Shown here piece by piece: positions 52,201 to 59,555 of a stretch of DNA of 64,000 nucleotides. Position 1 is the first letter of the stretch, and every line of letters starts with the position of its first letter. The position numbers were made by a program, and so were the translations under genes. The stretch spans positions 434,001-498,000 of the forward strand of contig NZ_CP025394.1 of the NCBI RefSeq assembly GCF_002943525.1, in the 5' to 3' direction. The notes under the pieces are model-generated. The model made no database searches and was not told the DNA's origin. It saw only the letters and a list, made by a program, of their open reading frames with translations. Source of the DNA: Kitasatospora sp. MMS16-BH015 (GTDB lineage: Bacteria; Actinomycetota; Actinomycetes; Streptomycetales; Streptomycetaceae).

Positions 52201-53237
52201 AGCAGCTCGCGGGTCTGCCCGGCGCCGGCCAGTGCGAGGGCCACCACCGGCAGGCCGTCCGCCTCGGCCACCGCGGCCGCGAACGCCGGCTGGTCGCTGA
52301 CCCTGGTCATCGGGCCCTGGACCACGGGCAGTCCGGTGCCCAGCGCCCGGCTCATCGGCGCACCGGGGCCGAGCAGCGCCGAGGCCGCGCCCGGCTCGGC
52401 GGCCGCCCGCAGCACGTCCAGTACCGCGTCCCGCACCGCGCGGACGGCGGCCCCGACCGTTCTCCAACGCTCGGCGAACCGAGCCGCCAGGAAACCGTCC
52501 TGACCGACCATCAGCTCCTGCCCCGGCGAGCCGCCGGAGGCCCGCTGCAGCACCCGCCGCCCGTCGACCACCGCCGTCTCGGAGCCGTCCATGCCGCGCA
52601 CGGCCGCCGCGATCTCCTGCGGGGCCGCCGACTCGGCGAGCAGCGCGAGCTGGCTGTCCAGCACCACTCCGGCCGCGCCGCCGGCCACCGCCGCCGCGGC
52701 GGTGTGCAGGCCGATGCCGCCGCAGGCCCAGACCGGCACCTCGATCTCCGGTACGGCCAGCAGGTGTTGGAGCAGCACGAAGGTGCTCAACTCGCCGACC
52801 GGGCCCCCGCTCTCGCTGCCGCGCGCGATCAGCCCGTGCGCCCCGGCGCGGACCGCCGCCAGCGCCTGCGCGAGATCGGTGACCTCGACCAGCAGGCGGT
52901 ACCCACCGGCCAGTTCGGCCGCGTCCCAGCCCGGGGCGCCCTCGGCCAGCACGACGGTGTCCGGCCCCGCACCGCCGGGCGAGCGCAGCTCGGCGGGGTC
53001 GAGCCGGCAGTCAGGGCCGACTCTGACGCCGAAACGGCCGGTGAACCGGCCTCGCAGAGTGGCGAGTTCCTCGCGGGCCCGGCGGTCCCCCACCCCGAGG
53101 TCCAGCACGCCCAGCGCGCCCGCGCGGCACACGGCCTCGGCAAGCCCCGCATCCGGCTGCTGGAAGGGCGTCAGGCCGATGACGAGGTCGGTCAGCAGTG
53201 CGGTCGGTGCGATGGTCGACTGTGCGGCGGACCTCAT
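46296..53237 (-). CDS. Type I PKS with N-terminal nitronate-monooxygenase-like barrels, KS-AT-ACP-KR
   Basis: 2313 residues. ATG 53237 has GGAGAG 4 nt upstream; an ATG at 53324 is possible. Residues about 10-320 form a degenerate TIM-barrel (IGLTPFQQPDAGLAEAVCRA), about 345-640 a second, better one (VVQGPMTRVSDQPAFAAAVA, GSECGGHVGPR, MGTAYLFTEE) like FMN enoyl reductases of PfaD type. KS about 665-1110 (VDAACASSLAALD, Cys near 858). AT about 1215-1520 (GGHSYGEL). ACP near 1727 (LSIDSIKRTEII, the PUFA-synthase-type motif). KR about 2035-2300 (LLVGGARGIT, FGSIAAALGN, GQADYAAAND). Heads the operon. Confidence 0.92.
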   Translation of the reverse strand: MRSAAQSTIAPTALLTDLVIGLTPFQQPDAGLAEAVCRAGALGVLDLGVGDRRAREELATLRGRFTGRFGVRVGPDCRLDPAELRSPGGAGPDTVVLAEGAPGWDAAELAGGYRLLVEVTDLAQALAAVRAGAHGLIARGSESGGPVGELSTFVLLQHLLAVPEIEVPVWACGGIGLHTAAAAVAGGAAGVVLDSQLALLAESAAPQEIAAAVRGMDGSETAVVDGRRVLQRASGGSPGQELMVGQDGFLAARFAERWRTVGAAVRAVRDAVLDVLRAAAEPGAASALLGPGAPMSRALGTGLPVVQGPMTRVSDQPAFAAAVAEADGLPVVALALAGAGQTRELLAQTGAALGKRPWGVGVLGFAPEEVRSAQLAEVLAARPSHAVIAGGRPSQARVLEEAGIRTFLHVPSPGLLKQFLEDGARRFVFEGSECGGHVGPRHSFPLWEAQLAVVEDFLAAARDSPQLELLFAGGVHDERSAAMVAALAAPLADRGVAAGVLMGTAYLFTEEAVAHGAVQPQFQRQVLAARGTELLQTAPGHATRCVASPFTAEFEQARERLRAEGVPEREVWEQLERLNVGRLRIASKGLDRVAGALEEVDEQGQLERGMFMAGQVAVLRSATTTLAGLHIAVGTGAAGFLAARAADLVERLGPAPEPAAEPESAPLEIAVIGMAGMFPGAPDLPAFWANVVGGVDAVTEVPAERWDPALYHSADGGPGTTPSKWGGFLPRIPFDPLAYGIPPTALGSIEPVQLLALEAARRALLDAGYDGGGAEGGREFDRSRTSVVFGAEAGSDLSNAGVLGAVLPAYLGKVPDAIAEQLPKLTEDSFPGMLSNVISGRIANRLDLGGANFTVDAACASSLAALDVACKELASGASDLALCGGADLHNGINDFLLFASVHALSPTGRSRPFDASADGIALGEGVGCLVLKRLADAERDGDRVYAVVQGVGSASDGRSLGLTAPRPEGQRLALERAYRSAGTSPARVGLVEAHGTGTVVGDRTELAVLTEVFAEDGATPGSCALGSVKSQIGHTKCAAGLAGLIKASLALHTGIKPPTLHLERPNAAWEAGGSPFVFHAEACPWAAAPAERVAGVSAFGFGGTNFHAVLRGYDGPTPVHGLQEWPAELFLFRGTDRERALRGVADLLRWADADGSPWRLRDLALAASRRAESGRGPVQIAVVASDVAELVRLLRAAEAGADVDGLYLAEEADEQPGEVAFLFPGQGSQRPGMFAELFAAFPGVQRHLRLGAAYADTLYPPLAFTPEAREAQRTAITDTRVAQPVLGMAGLAAFELLALAGVSPQLAGGHSYGELVALCAAGALAAEDLPSLGADRARAILGAVGAGGDPGSMAAVAAGAEEVERVLAAGGLAGRVVAANHNAPRQTVVSGATPELATAIGLLREAGYGVKKLPVACAFHSPLVAGAGECFAEALAARTVRAPEFPVFANRTAAAYPADPAGVRAELEAQIGAPVRFVAQVEAMYEAGARVFVEAGPGSVLTRLVSAVLGDRSHRAVPLEGRRRGLPGFLDALAALAVAGVPVRTDRLYRGRDAVDAGRARPPRPPGWTVDGQLVRTAAGELLPGALAPARPVPEALMTAQAPNPNGDALVSEFLRSSRELIAAQRDVLMTYLGGTGQALAPIASVPPVAVQLPVATAVPVPELPAIAARPEPVVVAPVTAVVPVAAVAGPVGEEDVLRAVVEVIGERTGYPADMIEPGLDLEADLSIDSIKRTEIIGQLARRLGDAQGLGALGGLADEQVEELSRARTAADITAWLTTRLGAPAPEPASAPVPAPEPLAASVPIAAPEARHLDAGTPVTEPPVTGHEPVRLVFEAVPLAEPARTPESLLGRRFALLGEDGHGVGPALAARLAAAGAQLTVLPTGHELSSADGPLDGVLLLDPLAEHGAPVLPGTVPVLQAALALAPRWLYAVRPASRPGPGRADGLRGLFRTLAREYPDSSVRLVELDPADPARAADLLLADLVAEDREPVVLHGPAGRQGLALVERGLGLLGSTGAGPAGEGVAEAAALRLDQEAVVLLVGGARGITARFAATLASASRCRLELLGRTAPPEGLEDPATAAARDRSALRAALARQGVPLPEVDAAASRLLAGREVAATLDELSALGSQARYRAVDAADPAALRQAVKEVYAEYGRLDGVVYAAGVIEDRVLAEKDPESFRRVFATKADGARALLDALAELPAGPGFTVLFGSIAAALGNRGQADYAAANDALEELAARWSDQTGRRALTVHWGPWAPAGAHGGMVSEELARDYVRRGVKLIDPEAGTLALLRELAWGERSERAVVYTASGW

Positions 53238-53369
53238 GGGCTCTCCGGGTGTGAGTCTGACGGCGCAGCTGGGGGGCACGAACGACTCTCGGTGCGGCGC
53301 ATCGCGATGCGGCCCCTGCGGCATTGCCGGAGGCACTCTCGCGCGATTCGCCGACCGCTTGTAGGTTGA

Positions 53370-53387
53370 CACTACTGTCGGGTAGTG
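53370..53387. promoter_or_regulatory. Inverted repeat upstream of the PKS operon
   Basis: CACTAC (53370-53375) and GTAGTG (53382-53387) are exact complements 6 bp apart; TGTCGG/CCGGACA overlaps it. On the minus strand TTGACA (53424-53419) with a weak CTTAAC 17 bp on would place transcription start on this repeat, so it could be the PKS operator. Confidence 0.4.
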
Positions 53388-53547
53388 CCGGACAGGTTAA
53401 GGTCATATTGCGCGTACATGTCAACCCCAGCGACAGCCCCTCGCCTCACATCCGAAGGACCACCGGTACCCCATCTGCAGCTGCGAGCAATGGATTTGAC
53501 GACCATTCAGACGATGGCGAGGGCCCGTCAGCCGCGCCGACGGCCGA

Positions 53548-54561
53548 TCAGGCCGATTCGCGCCGCACGAGTGTGGTGGGCAGGATCAGCGGGCTGGGCC
53601 GTTCGCCCGCGATGAGCGCGAGCAGCATGCGGGTCATCTCCCGGCCGATGTTCAGTATCGGCTGGTGGACCGTGGTCAGCGGCGGCTCGGTGATCTCGGA
53701 GATCGCCAGGCCGTCGAAGCCGACCACGGCGACCTCGGCGGGCACGGCCCGCCCCGCGCGGGCCAGCACCCGTAGCGCGCCGGCCGCCATGTTGTCGTTG
53801 GCGGCGAACACGGCGTCCAGGTCCGGATGGCGGGCCAGCAGTGCCTCCATCGCGGCGATGCCGCCGCGCTCGGTGAAGTCGCCGGCCTCCTCCGCCCGCC
53901 AGGGCAGGCCCGCCAGGGTCAGCGCCTCCAGGTAGCCGCGGCGGCGGGCCAGGCCGACGTCGGTGTCCAGCGGTCCGGTGAGGGTGGCGATCCGGGTCCG
54001 GTCGAGGGAGATCAGGTGGTCCGTGGCCTGCCGGGCGCCGTGCGCGTTGTCCACGTCCACGTAGAACGGGACCTGCCCGTGCAGCGGCTTTCCGCCGAAC
54101 ACGACGGGGACGTCCGCCTCCAGGGCGAGCCGGGCGAGCGGATCGTCCCCGCGCAGGGACATCAGCATCACCCCGTCCACCGCCCGGGCCTGCAGCAGCT
54201 GCTTCACCCGGACCTGCCCGCGGGCCGAAGTGGCCAGGCACAGCATCAGGTGCAGGTCGGTCTCCTCGAGCACCGTCGAGGCACCGGCGATCACCTGCCC
54301 GTAGAACGGGTCGGCGAGCACCGCCGGGTCCTCCCCGGAGATGATCAGGGCGACCGCCCCCGCCTGCTGCGTCGCCAGGGCGCGCGCCGTCGGGTTGGGG
54401 ACGTACCCGAGCTCCTTGATCGCCCGCAGCACGGCCTCGCGTTTGGCGCGGCTCACGTTCGGGCCGTTGTTGAGCGCCCGGGAGGCCGCGCTGCGGGACA
54501 CGCCGGCACGCTCGGCGACCTCGTCCAAGGTCGGCCTTCGGCGCGTCGGTTCGTCCGTCAT
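53548..54561 (-). CDS. LacI-family repressor, likely cellulase regulator
   Basis: 337 residues, ATG 54561. N-terminal HTH and hinge: PTLDEVAERAGVSRSAASRA (about residues 10-30) and GYVPNPTARAL (about 52-62). Periplasmic-binding-like effector domain with DGVMLMSL, AVFAANDNMAAG and VVGFDGLAISEI. It is divergent from a GH6 gene whose upstream region holds two perfect palindromes of the LacI half-site type (AAGCGCTT core). By position and similarity it resembles CebR/CelR, which respond to cello-oligosaccharides. Ends 310 bp from the PKS start, so control of the PKS is also conceivable but less likely. Confidence 0.88.
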   Translation of the reverse strand: MTDEPTRRRPTLDEVAERAGVSRSAASRALNNGPNVSRAKREAVLRAIKELGYVPNPTARALATQQAGAVALIISGEDPAVLADPFYGQVIAGASTVLEETDLHLMLCLATSARGQVRVKQLLQARAVDGVMLMSLRGDDPLARLALEADVPVVFGGKPLHGQVPFYVDVDNAHGARQATDHLISLDRTRIATLTGPLDTDVGLARRRGYLEALTLAGLPWRAEEAGDFTERGGIAAMEALLARHPDLDAVFAANDNMAAGALRVLARAGRAVPAEVAVVGFDGLAISEITEPPLTTVHQPILNIGREMTRMLLALIAGERPSPLILPTTLVRRESA

Positions 54562-54620
54562 GGTGGTCCACCTAGGTAGTGCTGCCGCTGCCGAGCGTAC
54601 CGCGTCTCCGGTCGGACGAC

Positions 54621-54634
54621 TGGAAGCGCTTCCA
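54621..54634. promoter_or_regulatory. LacI-type operator 1
   Basis: TGGAAGCGCTTCCA is a perfect 14-bp palindrome with the central CG of LacI/GalR-family sites. It lies 60 bp before the regulator start and would allow autoregulation. An identical copy is 103 bp away. Confidence 0.8.
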
Positions 54635-54685
54635 GCTCTGGACTGTACATCGGCCCGCCGTCAAGGGGAAGGCGTGTTACATCTC

Positions 54686-54737
54686 TTGACATCGGGATCG
54701 GTGAACCCTCAACATCTGGCAACTGGAAGCGCTTCCA
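54686..54737 (+). promoter_or_regulatory. GH6 promoter with LacI-type operator 2
   Basis: TTGACA at 54686-54691 is a good -35, with CAACAT 18 bp later as a weak -10. The second copy of TGGAAGCGCTTCCA (54724-54737) follows at about +1 to +20, a repressing position, and 34 bp before the cellulase ATG. Confidence 0.65.
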
Positions 54738-54771
54738 CCTCCCCCACCCCCACCCCACCGGAGGAAGCCCC

Positions 54772-55749
54772 ATGCGTCGCTCCCGCCGCAGCACGGCCCT
54801 GCTCATCGCACCGGCGCTGACCGCCCTCCTGGTCGCGGTCCACCCCGGGACGGCGTACGCGGCCGACCCGACCACCATGACCAACGGCTTCTACACCGAC
54901 CCGAACTCCACTCCCCAGCAGTGGGTCAACGCCAACCGCGGGGACGGCCGCGCCGCCGCCGTCCAGGCCTCGATCGCCAACGTGCCGGCCGCCCGCTGGT
55001 TCGGGAACTGGAGCGGCACCATCGGCACGGCGACCGGCGCCTACGTCGGCGCCGCCGCAGCCTCCGGGAAGCTGCCGATCCTGGTGGCGTACGACATCCC
55101 CAGCCGGGACATCTGCGCCGGACAGTCCGGTGGCGGCGCGGGCTCCGTCGCCGACTACAACACCTGGATCGCCGCCTTCGCCAGTGGCATCGGCAACCGG
55201 CCCGCGCTGGTCGTCCTCGAACCCGACGCACTCGGGCACGAGAGCTGCATGACGCCCGCCCAGATCTCCGACCGCAACGGCATGCTGCGTAACGCCGTCG
55301 CCCAGTTCACCGCCAAGGCCCCGAACACCTGGGTCTACCTGGACGCCGGCAACCCCGGCTGGCTGAGCGCCACCGCCATGGCGAAGCTGCTGGCCGACGC
55401 CGGAGTCGCCGGAGCCCACGGGTTCTCGACCAACGTGTCCAACTTCTTCACCACCGCTCAGAACACCACCTACGGCAACGCCGTCAGCGCGGCGCTGAAG
55501 TCCTCGTACGGCTACGCCAAGCCGTACGTGGTCGACAGCAGCCGCAACGGCAACGGCTCCGACGGCACCTGGTGCAACCCGGCGGGCCGCCGGCTCGGCA
55601 CGCCCACCAGCCGGGCCGGCGGCGGCCCCGAGATGCTGCTGTGGATCAAGACCCCCGGCGAGTCGGACGGCAACTGCGGCACCGGCGCCGGGACGACCGC
55701 CGGGCAGTTCGTGCCCGAGATCGCCTACAAGCTGATCTACGGCTACTGA
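54772..55749 (+). CDS. Secreted glycoside hydrolase family 6 cellulase
   Basis: 325 residues, ATG 54772, GGAGG upstream. Signal peptide to about residue 31 (ALLVAVHPGTAYAA). GH6 catalytic domain only: ILVAYDIPSRDIC, the catalytic region VVLEPDALGHESC (Asp near residue 149), YLDAGNPGW, FSTNVSNFF and LLWIKTPGESDG (Asp in the last, near 302). GH6 enzymes invert beta-1,4-glucan bonds. No carbohydrate-binding module, so it is a compact endoglucanase-like form. Controlled by the adjacent LacI regulator through two operators. Confidence 0.93.
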   Translation: MRRSRRSTALLIAPALTALLVAVHPGTAYAADPTTMTNGFYTDPNSTPQQWVNANRGDGRAAAVQASIANVPAARWFGNWSGTIGTATGAYVGAAAASGKLPILVAYDIPSRDICAGQSGGGAGSVADYNTWIAAFASGIGNRPALVVLEPDALGHESCMTPAQISDRNGMLRNAVAQFTAKAPNTWVYLDAGNPGWLSATAMAKLLADAGVAGAHGFSTNVSNFFTTAQNTTYGNAVSAALKSSYGYAKPYVVDSSRNGNGSDGTWCNPAGRRLGTPTSRAGGGPEMLLWIKTPGESDGNCGTGAGTTAGQFVPEIAYKLIYGY

Positions 55750-55824
55750 CCACCGATCACCACCGATCCCCGTCCGGGGCCGGCCCCGCATGCCGGCCCC
55801 GGGCGGCCCACCCGAGGAACCCCG

Positions 55825-57116
55825 ATGAGACCGCGCATCCCCCGCCCGTTGGTCCCGTTCGCGCTCGCCGCCCTGCTGACCGGGCTCGCCGTACCGGCCC
55901 AGGCCCAGGCCCAGGAGCCGCCCGCCACCGGCCACAGGCTGCCCGCCGGCACCCGCTTCTACGTCGACCCGGAGAGCGACGCCGCCGGGCAGGCCGTCCG
56001 CGACCTGCTGCACCACGACTTCACCGGCGCCGCCGCGATGGCGAAGCTGGCCGCCTGGCCGGAGGCCGACTGGTTCACCGACGGCACCCCCGACCAGGTG
56101 GAGGCCCGGGCCCGCACGCTGGCGCGCCGCGCCGCCCGCACCGGCACCGTCCCGGTCATCGTGGCCTACGACGTCCCGCTGCGGGACTGCTCCCAGTACT
56201 CCAGCGGCGGTGCGCAGTCCGACGCCGACTACCAGGCCTGGATCTCGGCGCTCGCCCGGGGCATCGGCCGGCAGCGGGCCGTGATCGTCCTCGAGCCGGA
56301 CGCCCTGGCCAACCTGCCCGCCGACTGCTCCCCGACCACCGACCCCACCGGCGCGCTCACGGCCGGCCGGCTGGCCGGCTGGCCGACCTGCGCCACGGGA
56401 TCGACGCCCTGGAGCAGCAGCCCAACACGGTGGTCTACCTCGACGCCGGGAACAGCCACTGGCAGAGCGTCGGCAACGCGGCGAAGCGGCTGCTGGATGC
56501 TGGCGTCGAGCACGCCCAGGGCTTCTCGCTGAACGTCTCGAACTTCTTCGCCACCGGCCCGTCCGACCGCTACGGCACCTGGGTCTCCGACTGCCTCTGG
56601 TTCGCCACCAAGGGCCCGGACTACGCGCGCGGCCACACCGACTACTGCGCGAGCCAGTACTACTCCCCGGCCGCCCCGAACGACGGGCAGCCCGGCGACT
56701 CGGTCGACGCCGACGACCCGAGCACCTGGCACTGGACCGACGACTGGTTCCGCCAGAACGTCGGCACCCCGCCGCTCGACCAGCTCACCCACTTCGTGGT
56801 CGACACCGGCCGCAACGGGCAGGGCGCCTGGACGCCGCCGCCCGGCAAGTACGGCGGCGACCCCCAGATCTGGTGCAACCCGCCGGGCCGCGGCATCGGC
56901 GACCGGCCCACCGCCGCCACCGGCGTCCCGCTGGTCGACGCGTACCTGTGGATCAAGACCGTCGGCCAGTCCGACGGCGCCTGCAACCGCAACATCCCCG
57001 GCGGCACGGTCGACCCCGAGTACGGTACCGTCGACCCGGCGGCCGGCACCTGGTGGCCCGCGCAGGCCATGACCCTGGTGCAGAACGCCAACCCGCCGCT
57101 GACCCCGCCCCACTGA
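55825..57116 (+). pseudogene. Second GH6 cellulase gene, broken by an 8-bp duplication
   Basis: ATG 55825 begins a signal peptide (ALAALLTGLAVPAQAQAQ) and the first half of a GH6 domain: VIVAYDVPLRDC and IVLEPDALANLPADC with the catalytic Asp. At about 56369 the frame shifts; the rest continues in another frame with VVYLDAGNSHWQSV, FSLNVSNFFAT and YLWIKTVGQSDGAC to TGA 57116. Removing one copy of GGCTGGCC (56369-56376/56377-56384) restores TAGRLADLRHGIDALEQQ. The intact product would have about 427 residues and extra loops compared with the first GH6. Could be a sequencing error in a GC repeat. Confidence 0.85.
56369..56384 (+). repeat. 8-bp tandem duplication causing a frameshift
   Basis: GGCTGGCC occurs twice in tandem. 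Deleting one unit rejoins the two GH6 reading frames exactly, so this duplication is the lesion. Confidence 0.85.
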
Positions 57117-57150
57117 GCCCCACCCCGCCGGCCGGGCGCGGGCTCGGGGC
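57115..57150. terminator. Candidate terminator between convergent operons
   Basis: GAGCCC (57115-57120) can pair with GGGCTC (57140-57145), or GCCCC (57117-57121) with GGGGC (57146-57150), around a GC-rich loop. It overlaps the GH6 stop and lies before the converging ligC end at 57254. Confidence 0.35.
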
Positions 57151-57253
57151 GGCGACGTTCTGCAGGCTGAGCGCGGTACCGAGAGGATCAGCGCGGGGAC
57201 GGCGGGGCCAGCCGCAACCGCGGACCGGCACCGCCACCGCTCACACCACGACC

Positions 57254-58219
57254 CTACGCCGTGGCGAGCTGCGCCTCCAGGCTCGCCAGTGTCCGGTAGC
57301 AGGAGATCACCTGGGCGATGGAGGAGTTCGGCTCCCGGCCCTCGCGGATCGCGGCGACGAACTCGCGGTCCTGCAGCTCGATGCCGTCCATCGAGACGTC
57401 GACCCCGCTCACGTCGATCGGCTCGTCCTTGCCGGTGAACAGGTCGTCGTAGCGCGCGAGGTAGGTGCCGGTGTCGCCGATGTAGCGGAAGAAGGTGCCG
57501 AGCGGCCCGTCGTTGTTGAAGGAGAGCGACAGGGTGCAGATCGCCCCGCTCGAAGCGCGCAGCTGGATCGACATGTCCATCGCGATGCCGAGCTCGGGGT
57601 GGATCGGCCCCTGGATCGCGTGGGCCTGCACGATCGGCGAGCCGGTCTGGTGGGCGAAGAGGTCGACGGTGTGCGCGGCGTGGTGCCAGAGCAGGTGGTC
57701 GGTCCAGGAGCGCTGCTGTCCGAGGGCGTTGAGGTTCTCCCGGCGGAAGAAGTACGTCTGCACGTCCATCTGCTGGATCCGGAACTGCTCGGCCTCGATC
57801 CGCCGGCGCACCCACTGGTGGCTGGGGTTGAAGCGCCGGGTGTGCCCGACCATCGCGACCAGCCCGGTGCGCTGCTGCGCGGCCAGGCAGGCCTCGGCGT
57901 CGCCGAGCGAGGCGGCCAGCGGGATCTCGACCTGCACGTGCTTGCCCGCCTCCAGGCAGGCCAGCGTCTGCGCGGCGTGCATCGGCGTGGGCGTGGCGAG
58001 GATGACGGCGTCCACCTCCTCCAGCGCCAGCGCCTCCTCCAGCGTCGCGACGCCCCGGCCGACGCCCTGCTCGGCGGCGAACTTCCGCGCGCTGTCGAGC
58101 GAGCTGCTCACCACGGCGGTCACCTCGACGCCCTCGATCCGCCTGAGCGCGGCCGCGTGCTTGGCACCGAAGGCGCCGCCTCCGGCGAGGGCGATCCGGA
58201 CGGTCCGGTCCTTGGTCAT
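57254..58219 (-). CDS. ligC: 4-carboxy-2-hydroxymuconate-6-semialdehyde dehydrogenase
   Basis: 321 residues, ATG 58219. Gfo/Idh/MocA Rossmann fold: RIALAGGGAFGAKHAAAL (about residues 8-25), then CLEAGKHVQVEIPLA and WTDHLLWHHAAHTVDLFAHQ, the long conserved stretch of LigC-type dehydrogenases. It oxidises the ring-fission product of protocatechuate 4,5-dioxygenase with NAD(P)+ to 2-pyrone-4,6-dicarboxylate. Last gene of the operon, 1 bp after ligAB. Its presence argues that the dioxygenase acts on protocatechuate rather than only gallate. Confidence 0.88.
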   Translation of the reverse strand: MTKDRTVRIALAGGGAFGAKHAAALRRIEGVEVTAVVSSSLDSARKFAAEQGVGRGVATLEEALALEEVDAVILATPTPMHAAQTLACLEAGKHVQVEIPLAASLGDAEACLAAQQRTGLVAMVGHTRRFNPSHQWVRRRIEAEQFRIQQMDVQTYFFRRENLNALGQQRSWTDHLLWHHAAHTVDLFAHQTGSPIVQAHAIQGPIHPELGIAMDMSIQLRASSGAICTLSLSFNNDGPLGTFFRYIGDTGTYLARYDDLFTGKDEPIDVSGVDVSMDGIELQDREFVAAIREGREPNSSIAQVISCYRTLASLEAQLATA

Positions 58220-58220
58220 G

Positions 58221-59528
58221 TCACTCCTTCGCGGCGGGCACCGCGGCCCGCGGGTGGTTCTCCAGGATCAGGTGTCCGACGGCGGTGTTGGACGCCGGGA
58301 CGTGGTAGAAGCGGTGCTTGAGCTCGGTCTCGCCGCTGCCGTCGATGTCGCTCATCGCCCCGCGGGCGATCAGCCACATGACCAGTTCGATGCCCTCCGA
58401 GCCCGCCTCCTCGACGTACTCCAGGTGCGGCACCCGCGCCAGGCCGGCCGGGTCCTCGACCAGCCGGTCCAGGAAGGCGTTGTCCCAGGCGCGGTTGATC
58501 AGGCCGGCCCGGGGGCCCTGCAGCTGGTGGCTCATGCCGCCGGTGCCCCAGACCTGCACGTTCAGCGGCCGGTCGTAGGACTCGATGGCCCGGCGCAGCG
58601 CCTGGCCGAGCCGGAAGCACCTGTCCCCCGAGGGCACGGGGTACTGCACCACGTTGACGTGGAACGGGATCACCCGGCACGGCCAGGCCTCGACCTCCCC
58701 GAACATCAGGGACAGCGGGACGGTCAGGCCGTGGTCGACGCTCATCTCGTTGACCAGGGTGAGGTCGAAGTCGTCCCTGATCAGCGAGTGCGCGATGTGC
58801 GCGGCGAGCTCGGGGTGGCCTTGGACGCCCGGGACGGGCCGGGGCCCGTAGCCCTCGTCGGCGGTCGGGTAGACCGCGCCGGTGCCGAGCACGAAGGTCG
58901 GGACCACCGACTGGTCGAAGGCGGTGGCGTGGTCGTTGTAGACCAGGACCACCACGTCGGGCGGGTTGTCCCGCACCCACTGCCGGGAGTACGCGTAGCC
59001 GCCGAAGACGGGCTGCCAGTACGGCTCCTCGGTCTTGTGGTGGTCCATCGCCGCGCCGATCGCGGGCACGTGCGAGGTGAAGACGGCGCCGGTGATGGTG
59101 GCGTGCTCGGCCGGCGGCGTGCGGTCGGCGTGGGCCGCTTCGAGGACGGCGTGGTCGATCCGGTTGCCGGTGATGGAGCGGCCGCCGGCGACCATCATCT
59201 CGCGGTAGTCCTGCTCGGTCATGCCGGTCATCGAGCCGGCCATCTGCTGGAACGAGAGCCCCAGCGTCGCACCCCACTTGGCGAGGAAGTAGATGTTGCC
59301 GCCCTCGCGGATCGCGGCGTTGAGGTCGCGGTCGAGCAGGGCCTGCTTCTGCTCCTCCCGCAGGGGCCAGGCGTCCAGGTAGGCGCGCTCGTCGGCGAGG
59401 TAGCTCTGCCGGTTCTCGGCCGTCATCAGCGACATGCAGAACTGGTTGAGGTGGTAGCCCTTGGCCGACTGCTCGGCGTCGAAGACGGTCGTCCCCGGGA
59501 CCAGCTTGTAGCTCTTGTCCAGCGACAT
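58221..59528 (-). CDS. ligAB: Fused protocatechuate 4,5-dioxygenase (LigA-LigB)
   Basis: 435 residues, ATG 59528 with AAGGA 8 nt upstream. Residues about 1-120 match the LigA alpha subunit (GYHLNQFCMSLMTAENRQSY, AGSMTGMTEQDYREMM); about 140-430 match the LigB catalytic subunit (ITGAVFTSHVPAIGAAMD with an Fe-binding His, VVLVYNDHATAFDQ, VDHGLTVPLSLMFGE, HVWGTGGMSHQLQGPRAGLI, EGIELVMWLIARGA). Fe(II) extradiol cleavage of protocatechuate. Sphingomonas makes LigA and LigB separately; fused forms are known in gallate dioxygenases such as DesB/GalA, so gallate is an alternative substrate. Confidence 0.9.
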   Translation of the reverse strand: MSLDKSYKLVPGTTVFDAEQSAKGYHLNQFCMSLMTAENRQSYLADERAYLDAWPLREEQKQALLDRDLNAAIREGGNIYFLAKWGATLGLSFQQMAGSMTGMTEQDYREMMVAGGRSITGNRIDHAVLEAAHADRTPPAEHATITGAVFTSHVPAIGAAMDHHKTEEPYWQPVFGGYAYSRQWVRDNPPDVVVLVYNDHATAFDQSVVPTFVLGTGAVYPTADEGYGPRPVPGVQGHPELAAHIAHSLIRDDFDLTLVNEMSVDHGLTVPLSLMFGEVEAWPCRVIPFHVNVVQYPVPSGDRCFRLGQALRRAIESYDRPLNVQVWGTGGMSHQLQGPRAGLINRAWDNAFLDRLVEDPAGLARVPHLEYVEEAGSEGIELVMWLIARGAMSDIDGSGETELKHRFYHVPASNTAVGHLILENHPRAAVPAAKE

Positions 59529-59555
59529 GGGTGGGTCCTTGGTTCGTGGGACGGT

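Noticed and set aside
38014..53237. Assignment to an arsenolipid (bisenarsan-type) cluster
   Set aside because: The PKS pair is reminiscent of that class, but no arsenic, phosphoenolpyruvate-mutase-like or related genes are in the window.
46449..53369. A 2306-codon open frame on the plus strand opposite the larger PKS
   Set aside because: Same reason: no domains, composition of an antisense shadow, while the minus strand has complete KS, AT, ACP and KR motifs.
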